Shown: positions 49,768-56,554 of the stretch, piece after piece
Position numbering within the stretch: the first letter of the stretch is position 1
Layout: each line of letters begins with the position of its first letter
Source: Desulfobacterales bacterium
GTDB taxonomy: Bacteria > Desulfobacterota > Desulfobacteria > Desulfobacterales > ETH-SRB1
Assembly: GCA_030610995.1 (NCBI GenBank)
Contig: JAUWQO010000007.1
Coordinates: 1-56,554 of the forward strand
DNA length: 56,554 bases
Direction: 5' to 3'
Notes under the pieces: generated by a model
The model's database searches: none
What the model was told of the DNA's origin: nothing
Seen by the model: the letters and a program-made list of their open reading frames with translations, nothing else
Position numbers and translations under genes: made by a program

Positions 49768-50889
49768 TTATAATTCTAAAGGGTTTTTCGTGTTCTCAAT
49801 ATGAGGTCCCATCATTGGTTTATTCTCATACCTTACAGGTTCCCAAGGAGAAACAACTTGTTCGACAAAAATATCCATAAAATTCTTTTCCGATAGACCT
49901 ACTTCATTAAGAAATGCATCCAGACTCTCCGGTCGCTTGCCATCATATTGTTCTACAAGCGCTAAACCTTCTTCTCTGGAAATTCGACCTTCTCTAATAT
50001 CCAAACTGGCCTGATGCGCAGTGCGCCCAAACCCCCTTTTTAAGTACTTACAATAATCCCTTACACCAATAAAACGACATTCCTGCTTATCATAGGTACA
50101 ATAAGTCCCTTCTACCTGAGCATCTTTCCAATCTAATTCCCGCTTGATTAATTCTATTTGTGCTGGGATATCCCATTTAACATAAGAACCGAGATGCAAT
50201 GAAGCTGGCTCTAATTGTTCAATCTCTTCTATTGTCGGAAATCGAAAGGGACTCATATCTTCTTCTGTAATACCTTCTTTTCCTACAAACCTTTCCCAAC
50301 CAATCCCGGATTGTTTGTTATGGACAAAATTGTAATAATCAATCTGTTCAAAATCGTCCAATGTGTAATCATTACGATATTCTGCTACCGATTCGCCCCA
50401 GATTATCAAAGGAATTTGATATCGAACAGCAACCTGCATTGTGTTACCGTATATCCCACTATGGCAAAACCAGCACCAATCCCCATATTCTCTAAGAGCA
50501 AGATACATTAATTTCTTTATCAGATTTTTATCCGGGGTATATAAAAGATGTTCGACACCTAATTTTAGTGCGGTATTGAACATATTGTATAAACCGGTTT
50601 TCGTGAGAAAAGTATGATGGAAAGTATACAGCAAAGGTTTCATGTTATATTTTTTCACCATCATATATACCTGAAACGCACTATCCTTACCACCACTGTA
50701 GGGAATAAGACAATCATACTGAGCTTTTCCACGATATTTATCCAATATTTTAATCAATTCCTTCTCACGGCTATCCCAGTCTATCTCCACCTTTCTTCCA
50801 CCTGTCGCACAAAGGCTGCATACTCCGTTTGCATCAAAAGTTAATTTTTCCTGTGTTTCAGGCATAAGACATTTTGTACATATTCTCAT
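49768..50889 (-). CDS. N-acetyl sugar amidotransferase (WbpG/PtmG-like)
   Basis: 373 residues from ATG 50889, preceded by AAGGGG at seven bases. PP-loop CLIPYSGGKDSAFQVYMMVK, zinc-type Cys pairs CTKCLMP..CSLC near the N-terminus, and WCWFCHSGIYGN and CTYDKQECRF later. The family converts an N-acetyl group of a sugar to an acetamidino group using ATP and ammonia. In LPS loci it usually works with HisH/HisF-like ammonia suppliers, neither of which is in the window; PtmG/PseA-type members in Campylobacter act on nonulosonic acids. Here it may amidinate a legionaminic-type sugar. Confidence 0.88.
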   Translation of the reverse strand: MRICTKCLMPETQEKLTFDANGVCSLCATGGRKVEIDWDSREKELIKILDKYRGKAQYDCLIPYSGGKDSAFQVYMMVKKYNMKPLLYTFHHTFLTKTGLYNMFNTALKLGVEHLLYTPDKNLIKKLMYLALREYGDWCWFCHSGIYGNTMQVAVRYQIPLIIWGESVAEYRNDYTLDDFEQIDYYNFVHNKQSGIGWERFVGKEGITEEDMSPFRFPTIEEIEQLEPASLHLGSYVKWDIPAQIELIKRELDWKDAQVEGTYCTYDKQECRFIGVRDYCKYLKRGFGRTAHQASLDIREGRISREEGLALVEQYDGKRPESLDAFLNEVGLSEKNFMDIFVEQVVSPWEPVRYENKPMMGPHIENTKNPLEL

Positions 50890-50915
50890 TTCCAATCCCC
50901 TTTATCTCGTGTCAT

Positions 50916-51728
50916 TTATATTGTCCAACCACCATCGGCGGTGATATTTTGGCCGGTCATATATTTAGAAGCATCGCTTAATAAAAACATCAACACCCCT
51001 GTCACATCATCTACATCAGCCATTCTGTTTCCAAGTAAAACTTTTTGTGAATATTTTTCTACAAAACCTTTGGGTTGGTTATCATAAACACCGCCAGGAG
51101 AAAGACTATTCACTCTTATATTCCATTTTCCAAGATACGAGGCTAAGTATCTCGTCAGGTTTATAATCGCCCCTTTTATTGCGGCGTACTCAACCGGCAT
51201 AGTCATGTCAGTTCCTTCATATATTTCAAATCTTGGCGCGGTTGATCCATATATCGATGCTATATTAATTATATTTCCAGAATTTTGATGCATCATTGCC
51301 GTAGCGATTTGTTGAGTTATCAAGAAATAGCCACCAAGATGCATATTTATATTTTCACAAAAATCTTTATAAGTAACATCTTCAAATATTCTGCCATAGT
51401 TTTTGTTGCGGGGATAAGCAGCATTCACTAAAGCATCAATTCTGCCATATTCCCCTAAAGCGAACGTTATTAGATTCTTAATAGAACTCAAATCTGTTAT
51501 ATCGGTCTTACAAAATTGGGCTATTTTCTTGCTATATTTATTATTTATTTCTTGCTCTACTTTTATCCCTTCCTTTTCATTAATATCAGCAAGAATAACT
51601 TTTCCATCCGCTTTTGCGACACTCAGACAAAAGCCCTTCCCTAACAATCCGACCGCTCCGGTAATAACTACTACTTTGTTATCAAGTCTAAAAACGTCCA
51701 TATTTCTTTTTCCCACCAAACCTTTCAT
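50916..51728 (-). CDS. SDR oxidoreductase (PtmA-like)
   Basis: 270 residues if started at ATG 51728, which overlaps the cytidylyltransferase stop as ATGA; MDVFRLDNKV at 51701 is the alternative, conventional start. VVVITGAVGLLGKGFCLSVA, VNAAYPRNKNYG, NIASIYGSTAP and VEYAAIKGAIINLTRYLA (YxxxK) are the SDR landmarks. The AAYPRN phrase and the location between a NeuA-type gene and an amidotransferase resemble PtmA of the Campylobacter legionaminic locus, whose precise reaction remains unclear. Confidence 0.88.
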   Translation of the reverse strand: MKGLVGKRNMDVFRLDNKVVVITGAVGLLGKGFCLSVAKADGKVILADINEKEGIKVEQEINNKYSKKIAQFCKTDITDLSSIKNLITFALGEYGRIDALVNAAYPRNKNYGRIFEDVTYKDFCENINMHLGGYFLITQQIATAMMHQNSGNIINIASIYGSTAPRFEIYEGTDMTMPVEYAAIKGAIINLTRYLASYLGKWNIRVNSLSPGGVYDNQPKGFVEKYSQKVLLGNRMADVDDVTGVLMFLLSDASKYMTGQNITADGGWTI

Positions 51729-52462
51729 CCGGGGGTATTATTCTTTATCTTATCCAAATTTTTCATAATAGCTTTAATACATATAAGATCAACCACATCG
51801 TCCACTTCGAAAGACTTCCATTTAGGCACAATGTAAGGCAATGTCCTGCTATGGTAAAATGTTTGCTTTTCAAGCAACGTTTTTACATCAGAAATGTATA
51901 AAGTTCCTTCAAAAAAGTATAGTTTCTCTATGTCTTGACGACGAACGGCACCAGAAAAATCCTCTCCAACATACGGTGATATCAACCCCTCTTGATTTAT
52001 TCTTGCGTCAAAAACAGGGTGTGTTGAAACAACTTCTGATACACCAACAATAGCATCCGCTTTTGTGCGCATAGATTCCAATAACTCGAAAGCTCTATTA
52101 ATATCAGGATCTTCAGTAAGTGGTGATGTAGGCTCTAACAGGATACAGTACTCAAATGTTTCGCCTATTTCCGACAGAAAATTTATTGCATGCACGATAA
52201 CCGCTATAGTTGTTGAATCATCTGCCGCTAATTCCTCCGGCCGCAAAAAAGGCACTTCAGCGCCTTCTTGTCTCGCAATATCTGCGATCTGCGGATCATC
52301 AGTAGATACGATTATTTTATCAACATACAATGAACTTTTTGCAGCATGGATTGGCCATGCAACAAGAGGCTTGCCGCACAGTTCTTTTATGTTTTTCCCC
52401 GGAAGCCCCTTTGACCCGCCTCGTGCGGGGATAATTGCCAGTACTTTTTTGTCGTTAATCAT
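51725..52462 (-). CDS. CMP-nonulosonate cytidylyltransferase (NeuA/LegF-like)
   Basis: 245 residues from ATG 52462 (GGAG eight bases upstream). AIIPARGGSKGLPGKNIKEL is the consensus nucleotide-binding loop; IIVSTDDPQIADIA, LLEPTSPLTEDPDINRAFEL and FEVDDVVDLICIKAIM follow. It activates a nonulosonic acid as the CMP sugar. Its consensus loop contrasts with the variant loop of the cytidylyltransferase at 28862-29551, so the two activate different acids. Confidence 0.92.
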   Translation of the reverse strand: MINDKKVLAIIPARGGSKGLPGKNIKELCGKPLVAWPIHAAKSSLYVDKIIVSTDDPQIADIARQEGAEVPFLRPEELAADDSTTIAVIVHAINFLSEIGETFEYCILLEPTSPLTEDPDINRAFELLESMRTKADAIVGVSEVVSTHPVFDARINQEGLISPYVGEDFSGAVRRQDIEKLYFFEGTLYISDVKTLLEKQTFYHSRTLPYIVPKWKSFEVDDVVDLICIKAIMKNLDKIKNNTPG

Positions 52463-52508
52463 TAAAAATACTCCACGGGACAAGTTTATAAACTACTAAT
52501 TTCATGAT

Positions 52509-53942
52509 CTATTGGATGTTCCCAATCTCATTTGTAATCCTCTCAATCTCATCCCCGTTCAGGTTTACGGAAGAGGGCAGGCTCAAACCGCAGCGTGATA
52601 ATTTTTCACATACCGGCAGACTCTGACCTGTATTGTAAATAGGCTGTTGATGCACCGGCGGAAAAAGCGGGCGTGTTTCAATACCTCTTTCCTTTAATTG
52701 TTCTCCTAATTCTTCGGACGACATTCCAAACTCTTTCTCGTCTATAAGTATCGAGTACAGCCAATAGATATTTTGGGCCCATACTGCTTCAGGCGGCAGG
52801 GTTATGCCTGGAATATTCTGAAGACCTTTACTGTATAAAGTGGCATTTATGCGTTTTTGTTCTATAATCTGATCGATTCTCTTCATCTGGGCCACGCCAA
52901 GTGCAGCCTGAATATTAGTCATGCGGTAATTATAGCCAAGGACAGAGTGCCAATAGCGCCGTTTTGGATCCATTCCATGATCACGAAGGACACGCATCTT
53001 TTCAGCCAGTCCTTCATTGTCTGTGACAATCATGCCGCCTTCGCCGGTGGTAATGATTTTATTTCCATAAAAGCTGAACATGCCCATATCGCCGAATGAA
53101 CCTACTTTCCTTCCTTTGTACAACGCACCATGAGCCTCAGCAGCGTCTTCAACCACAGCAAGATTATACTCTCTGGAAATATCAAGAATAGGGTCCATAT
53201 TCGCAGGATGGCCATAGACATGGACGGGAATAATTGCTTTTGTTTTGGCTGTAACAGCCTTTTTGATTTCAAGTGGGTCAATATTCCAGGTATTCGGTTC
53301 ACTGTCGACAAAAACAGGTTTTGCCCCCGTAAATGTCACGGCATTGGCTGTAGAAATAAAAGTGAAAGATGGGACAACAACCTCGTCTCCAGAACCGATT
53401 CCAAGAGCAAGCAGGGAAAGATGCAAGGCCGTGGTACCACTGCTTGATGAAATGCCATATTTAGTTCCGCAAAATTCAGCAAACTGCTCTTCAAATCTTG
53501 TAACGAATTTTCCGGCTGATGATACCCAGCCCGTGAGCACACATTCACTCACATATCTAAGCTCGGCATCCCCGAGCTTGGGCTCAGCAACGGGAAAATA
53601 AACGCGTGTGTCAAATATTGCAAGGTTAACCACCCGTCTGTCACTATCCAAGACAGGGACAACCCTGATCGGCTCACTGAACATGGCGGATATTTCATCC
53701 ATGTCCATATCAACAGTTGCGGTTATTGTTTCAGGATGATCGATTCTGCCGGCCGACGTTGCTAATCCTAAGCCTTTGAGCAAGGCTCTGCGAACATCAC
53801 CGTCTGTAATCAGACCGATAAACTTTTTACTTCCAGGCTCCACAAGCAGAGCAACCCCAAGACCACCCCTGTCAATAGCCTGCAAAACCTTGCGAATAGT
53901 GCCGGTGGAATTAACCGTTATCTTTTTTATCTTTCCCTTCAT
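52509..53942 (-). CDS. CBS-domain pair fused to DegT/LegC-type aminotransferase
   Basis: 477 residues from ATG 53942 (GAGGG upstream). Residues ~1-115 are a CBS pair: VNSTGTIRKVLQAIDRGGLG, FIGLITDGDVRRALLKG, IRVVPVLDSDRRVVNLAI. Residues ~120-477 are a complete DegT enzyme: GWVSSAGKFVTRFEEQFAEF, GISSSSGTTALHLSLLALG, VVEDAAEAHGALY, MFSFYGNKIITTGEGGMIVT (Schiff-base Lys in GNK). LegC makes the UDP- or GDP-4-amino sugar of the legionaminic path. In Campylobacter, CBS domains are fused to the nucleotidyltransferase PtmE, not to the aminotransferase; here they may sense a nucleotide such as CTP or AMP. Confidence 0.9.
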   Translation of the reverse strand: MKGKIKKITVNSTGTIRKVLQAIDRGGLGVALLVEPGSKKFIGLITDGDVRRALLKGLGLATSAGRIDHPETITATVDMDMDEISAMFSEPIRVVPVLDSDRRVVNLAIFDTRVYFPVAEPKLGDAELRYVSECVLTGWVSSAGKFVTRFEEQFAEFCGTKYGISSSSGTTALHLSLLALGIGSGDEVVVPSFTFISTANAVTFTGAKPVFVDSEPNTWNIDPLEIKKAVTAKTKAIIPVHVYGHPANMDPILDISREYNLAVVEDAAEAHGALYKGRKVGSFGDMGMFSFYGNKIITTGEGGMIVTDNEGLAEKMRVLRDHGMDPKRRYWHSVLGYNYRMTNIQAALGVAQMKRIDQIIEQKRINATLYSKGLQNIPGITLPPEAVWAQNIYWLYSILIDEKEFGMSSEELGEQLKERGIETRPLFPPVHQQPIYNTGQSLPVCEKLSRCGLSLPSSVNLNGDEIERITNEIGNIQ

Positions 53943-53967
53943 TTCGCCCTCAACATGTTTGTTACTT

Positions 53968-54822
53968 CTACTCGCCCACCAGGTTAGAGATACGATCAAA
54001 TGATTTTCTTAAACTATTCAGTCCGGTATAAATTTCCAGTGTTATTGTCTTATTTTTTAGATGTTTCTTGTTTAGTTTATTTAGCAGTTTGCTGTCAGGT
54101 GTAAATGCAGCATTCTGGTCATAATAACCATCATTATCGCTTAAATGAATATAATCCGTTTTCATGATCATTTGATCAAGGTGTGAATCAAAATCAAAAC
54201 CAAGAGTTTGAGAAGAAACATACAGATGAGCAACATCCAAAAGCAGTTTAAAATCAATATGCTGCTGTAATTCTCTATACTCCTCAGGAGTAATTAGCAT
54301 AGCTGGTTTTTGCAGCCCATATGTATTGAAATTTGTCTTTGAATACACATTGTTTTCAATATATATCTCTATTTCTTTTGACTCGCTTTTGATTAAATTG
54401 AATCCATTACAAAATCTCTCATACGCCTGCTTCGTGTTAGATAAATTACTCACTGAAATTGCCTTGCCAATTTCGTCAACGCTAATATTTACATAAAAAC
54501 CAGCGTGAAACCCAAATTTATCTGCGCCCAACAAATGGGCAAGTCGGATGGACCTGCGCAACTGTTCAAGGCTTCTTTCAAATATCGCATCATTCAACGA
54601 CGCCAAATTAAGCACAAAATCCTCTTTTGGCGGAGGAAAATAATTATGGATCAAAAAATTCAGACTGTATTTTTCTTTGAGGTCGAAAATATCGTCTTCA
54701 TAACCTTCGCAATACTCCGTACCGCCAGATAATTCAATATTCCTAAAACCGTGTTCAGCAAGTTCCCAAATGGCGGCGCCTATTTTCTTCTGTTTTGAGC
54801 AGGATGAAGATACGTAGATCAT
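53968..54822 (-). CDS. Sugar phosphate isomerase/epimerase-like TIM-barrel protein
   Basis: 284 residues of the AP-endonuclease-2/xylose-isomerase-like fold. Metal ligands are visible at each strand end: HNYFPP, IEIYIENNVYSKTN (Glu), LLLDVAHLYVSS (Asp, His), YIHLSDNDGYYD (His) and TLEIYTG (Glu). The substrate is not known. It lies between GNAT and CBS-DegT genes with gaps of 6 and 25 bases, so it belongs to the nonulosonate operon. It could supply the C2 epimerisation otherwise done by LegG/NeuC, but this is speculative. Confidence 0.8.
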   Translation of the reverse strand: MIYVSSSCSKQKKIGAAIWELAEHGFRNIELSGGTEYCEGYEDDIFDLKEKYSLNFLIHNYFPPPKEDFVLNLASLNDAIFERSLEQLRRSIRLAHLLGADKFGFHAGFYVNISVDEIGKAISVSNLSNTKQAYERFCNGFNLIKSESKEIEIYIENNVYSKTNFNTYGLQKPAMLITPEEYRELQQHIDFKLLLDVAHLYVSSQTLGFDFDSHLDQMIMKTDYIHLSDNDGYYDQNAAFTPDSKLLNKLNKKHLKNKTITLEIYTGLNSLRKSFDRISNLVGE

Positions 54823-54828
54823 TGTTTC

Positions 54829-55287
54829 CTATAACTCATAATAGCCTATGATCTGGCCGTTTTCTTCATTGGTGAAGGAATATCCCGAATTCTCGTAAAG
54901 ATGCCGTGCCCATGCATTATTTGAGTAGACCTTAAGTCTTACCTTGGTTGCACCCTTTGCCCTTGCCTGATTATGTAAAAATTCCATAAATTCTATGCTT
55001 AATCCTTGATTTCTAAAATTTGGATGTATCACAATCCCAAGGCTGGGGATTGAGTAGCCTTCATCCCAGCCACGCAACATCGCATACCCTGCAATTTCAT
55101 TATCCTTGATTTGCAGGAAATAAAGATCATCCCCTTCATGCGTTGCAATCTTTTTCGCCATTTCACCGTTCAAAGGATGAGGGTGAAAATACAGATCGTC
55201 TTTGTTGACGACAAGGGCATTAAAAAATTGTGCCAGTTTTTCCGCCCAAGACGGACTGACGAGAGTATATTCGAGATTTTTTCGCAT
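54829..55287 (-). CDS. GNAT N-acetyltransferase (LegH/PseH-like position)
   Basis: 152 residues. SLGIVIHPNFRNQGLSIEFM is the acetyl-CoA loop (RxxGxS-type, RNQGLS), followed by KVRLKVYSNNAWARHLYENS, GYSF, the usual GNAT end. In legionaminic and pseudaminic loci a GNAT enzyme acetylates the 4-amino group made by the DegT enzyme; position and size fit. It is six bases from neuB. Confidence 0.85.
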   Translation of the reverse strand: MRKNLEYTLVSPSWAEKLAQFFNALVVNKDDLYFHPHPLNGEMAKKIATHEGDDLYFLQIKDNEIAGYAMLRGWDEGYSIPSLGIVIHPNFRNQGLSIEFMEFLHNQARAKGATKVRLKVYSNNAWARHLYENSGYSFTNEENGQIIGYYEL

Positions 55288-55293
55288 GGCTTA

Positions 55294-56358
55294 TCAATGA
55301 GACCAATTAACAGAATTTAGTTCAAGCATCTTTCCTTTTTGGATTTCCTTCGCGGTCTTCCTTCCAACAACTCTGTCAAACCATTTCGGCGGGAGTCCGC
55401 TGCCGGGGCGTTTACAGGTTAAATCAGCTTCCTTAATAGTTTCACCAACAGCAAGAGTACGCGTTGTCACAAGACTCTTTTGCATTCTGGTTTTGTTTGG
55501 CAGTTCGCTTGGCATTGGCCGTTTGATTCCATCACCCAAAGCTGCCTCAACATCGCGGATTGTCCTGACCAGTTCTTTAAGTTCATTGGGTTCAATGGAA
55601 GCTCGATGATCCGGGCCTTCCATATTCCTGTCCAAAGTAAAATGTTTTTCCACAATACATGCCCCGGCTGCCACAGCCCAAGGGCTGGCGCCAATTCCCG
55701 GAGTATGATCGGAAAATCCAACAGGACAGCCAAAAGCCAGCGCCATTGTCCTCATTGCCCGCAAATTTATCTCGTTAACAGGCGCTGGATATTCTGAAGT
55801 ACATTGCAAAATAATGATTCCCCCATTAAGCCCGTGTATCTTCAGCTCATTAACAGCTTCCTCCACATCTCCAAGAGATGACATTCCCGTTGACAGAATC
55901 ACAGGGATATCTTTCCGTGCCAAATAGCGAAGAAAAGGAATGTTAGTAGTGTCAGTGGACGCAATCTTATAGGCCGACACGCCAATCGCTTCTAACAGAT
56001 CAGCGCTTCTTTCTTCGTAAGGTGTGCAAAGATATAAAATGCCGGCTTCATCACAATGGGTCTTCAATTCCTTTTGCTGATCTTTTGACAACTCCAGTGA
56101 TTTGAGCATGGCGAACTGCCCACCGTTCTGTCCCGTGGTCTCAACCTGATATCTCGCTTTTTGTGCCTCTGGTGTGACAATATCCTCGGTCACAAAACTC
56201 TGGAACTTAACGGCATCAACGCCTGCCTTCGCCGTAGCGTCAATAAGCTTGTGAGCCAGCTTCATATCGCCATTATGGTTGACCCCTGCTTCTGCAATAA
56301 TAAAACAAGGATTACCAGGGCCAATCATAAAATCTTTAATTTCTACTGGTTTGATCAT
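55294..56358 (-). CDS. Nonulosonic acid synthase (NeuB/LegI-like)
   Basis: 354 residues, full length. The TIM-barrel domain has IIAEAGVNHNGDMKLAHKLI, AVKFQSF, YLCTPYEERSADLL, KIASTDTTN, ILSTGMSSL, LQCTSEYPAP, VGFSDHTPG and VEKHFTLDRNMEGPDHRAS; the C-terminal ~60 residues are the SAF antifreeze-like domain (LVTTRTLAVGETI, KRPGSGLPP). It condenses PEP with a 2-acetamido mannose-type sugar to give a sialic-acid-like nonulosonic acid. It is the first gene of the transcript in the window. Which nonulosonic acid is made cannot be fixed by sequence reading alone; legionaminic type is favoured by the neighbours. Confidence 0.92.
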   Translation of the reverse strand: MIKPVEIKDFMIGPGNPCFIIAEAGVNHNGDMKLAHKLIDATAKAGVDAVKFQSFVTEDIVTPEAQKARYQVETTGQNGGQFAMLKSLELSKDQQKELKTHCDEAGILYLCTPYEERSADLLEAIGVSAYKIASTDTTNIPFLRYLARKDIPVILSTGMSSLGDVEEAVNELKIHGLNGGIIILQCTSEYPAPVNEINLRAMRTMALAFGCPVGFSDHTPGIGASPWAVAAGACIVEKHFTLDRNMEGPDHRASIEPNELKELVRTIRDVEAALGDGIKRPMPSELPNKTRMQKSLVTTRTLAVGETIKEADLTCKRPGSGLPPKWFDRVVGRKTAKEIQKGKMLELNSVNWSH

Positions 56359-56554
56359 TTGTTATTCTCTCTGTCTGGGAGATCCCAGGGGGCAGGTCCG
56401 TACACGGAGGGACAGTAGGGGACGTTATGTTGTGAGTCTGATTATGTTGTGGGTTTTAGCCTTTAAAGTTCCTTTTACTTCTTCTTATTCCATTTAGTTC
56501 TTTTAATTCCTCTGGGTGTGGTGTATTCTTTAATTATTGAAGCACTACAAATAT
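56359..56554. other. Upstream region of neuB-type gene
   Basis: No gene. On the minus strand CACAACATAA occurs twice (about 56420-56455), next to CGTCCCCTACTGTCCC; the phrase resembles the GGGCGTCCCC unit of the 33-bp duplication at 6453. A GAGAGAA Shine-Dalgarno precedes ATG 56358. I see no convincing promoter or ops/JUMPstart-type element, and the operon may begin beyond the window. Confidence 0.4.

Noticed and set aside
1-56554. tRNA, rRNA, tmRNA genes or riboswitches
   Set aside because: None recognised by eye on either strand; small or divergent RNAs cannot be excluded without a covariance-model search.

Overview
The window looks like the accessory surface-polysaccharide (O-antigen/capsule) locus of a Gram-negative anaerobe, most likely a Desulfobacterota (former Deltaproteobacteria) member. 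This rests on the mix of gene families, the moderate to low GC content, the load of small toxin-antitoxin modules and the abundance of short CGCAGAT-type and simple-sequence repeats. There is no rRNA, tRNA or housekeeping gene to fix the taxonomy, so this is an inference.

Layout. (1) 1-8035 is a decayed margin. Six toxin-antitoxin modules or remnants (PIN/DUF433, AbrB/RelE, TumE-like, HigBA-like, a broken PIN pair, TacAT-like), several with a readable sigma-70 promoter, sit among repeat mosaics and dead pieces of the glycan locus: the N-terminus of an NAD-dependent epimerase (611-778) and a shattered initiating sugar transferase (5013-5646). Long direct repeats at 97-312 and 7867-8010 bracket this margin. 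(2) 8036-56358 is one uninterrupted minus-strand run of about 48 kb. 8036-20723 carries a WbuB-type glycosyltransferase, WecB epimerase, heparinase-like protein, a bi-domain oxidoreductase, glycosyltransferase and YdcF-like protein. It is interrupted by an island (12285-14466, GxxExxY protein plus a papain-like peptidase candidate) and by an AlbA/Schlafen-type regulator set between a partial and a complete copy of the oxidoreductase. (3) 20769-28067: Wzy-like polymerase, polysaccharide deacetylase, FemAB-like and DegT-like proteins, glycosyltransferases. (4) 28157-34687: a compact block with a dehydroquinate-synthase-like cyclase, HpcH/HpaI aldolase, sugar-acid cytidylyltransferase, cyclase-family hydrolase, SDR, D-2-hydroxyacid dehydrogenase, SIS isomerase and Gfo/Idh oxidoreductase. 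I do not recognise a described product for this set. (5) 34733-38187: Wzx flippase, TylF-like methyltransferase, GT2. (6) 38248-42737: a CDP-glucose-based branched 6-deoxysugar module (RfbF, RfbG, 3,5-epimerase-like, C-methyltransferase, reductase). (7) 42832-49040: a candidate glycosyltransferase, a LuxC-type acyl-CoA reductase pseudogene, an aminosugar transaminase/acetyltransferase pair, a LIC12162-like transferase and a HemL-like aminotransferase. (8) 49084-56358: a legionaminic-acid-like nonulosonate module with NeuB, GNAT, TIM-barrel protein, CBS-DegT fusion, CMP-transferase, SDR, N-acetyl-sugar amidotransferase and hexapeptide acetyltransferase.

Together the live genes encode at least three cytidylyl-activated sugar precursors, the glycosyltransferases to assemble them, and a Wzx/Wzy export and polymerisation route. 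The initiating phosphosugar transferase visible here is dead, so initiation must be supplied elsewhere.

The strongest unexplained signals are: the cyclase/aldolase/cytidylyltransferase block; a family of short elements ending in TTAGCCGCAGAT, one of which lies in frame inside an oxidoreductase gene; a second simple-sequence word that also reads through genes in frame; an in-frame amber codon in the YdcF gene followed by a conserved C-terminus; and a papain-like peptidase island bounded by the repeats.
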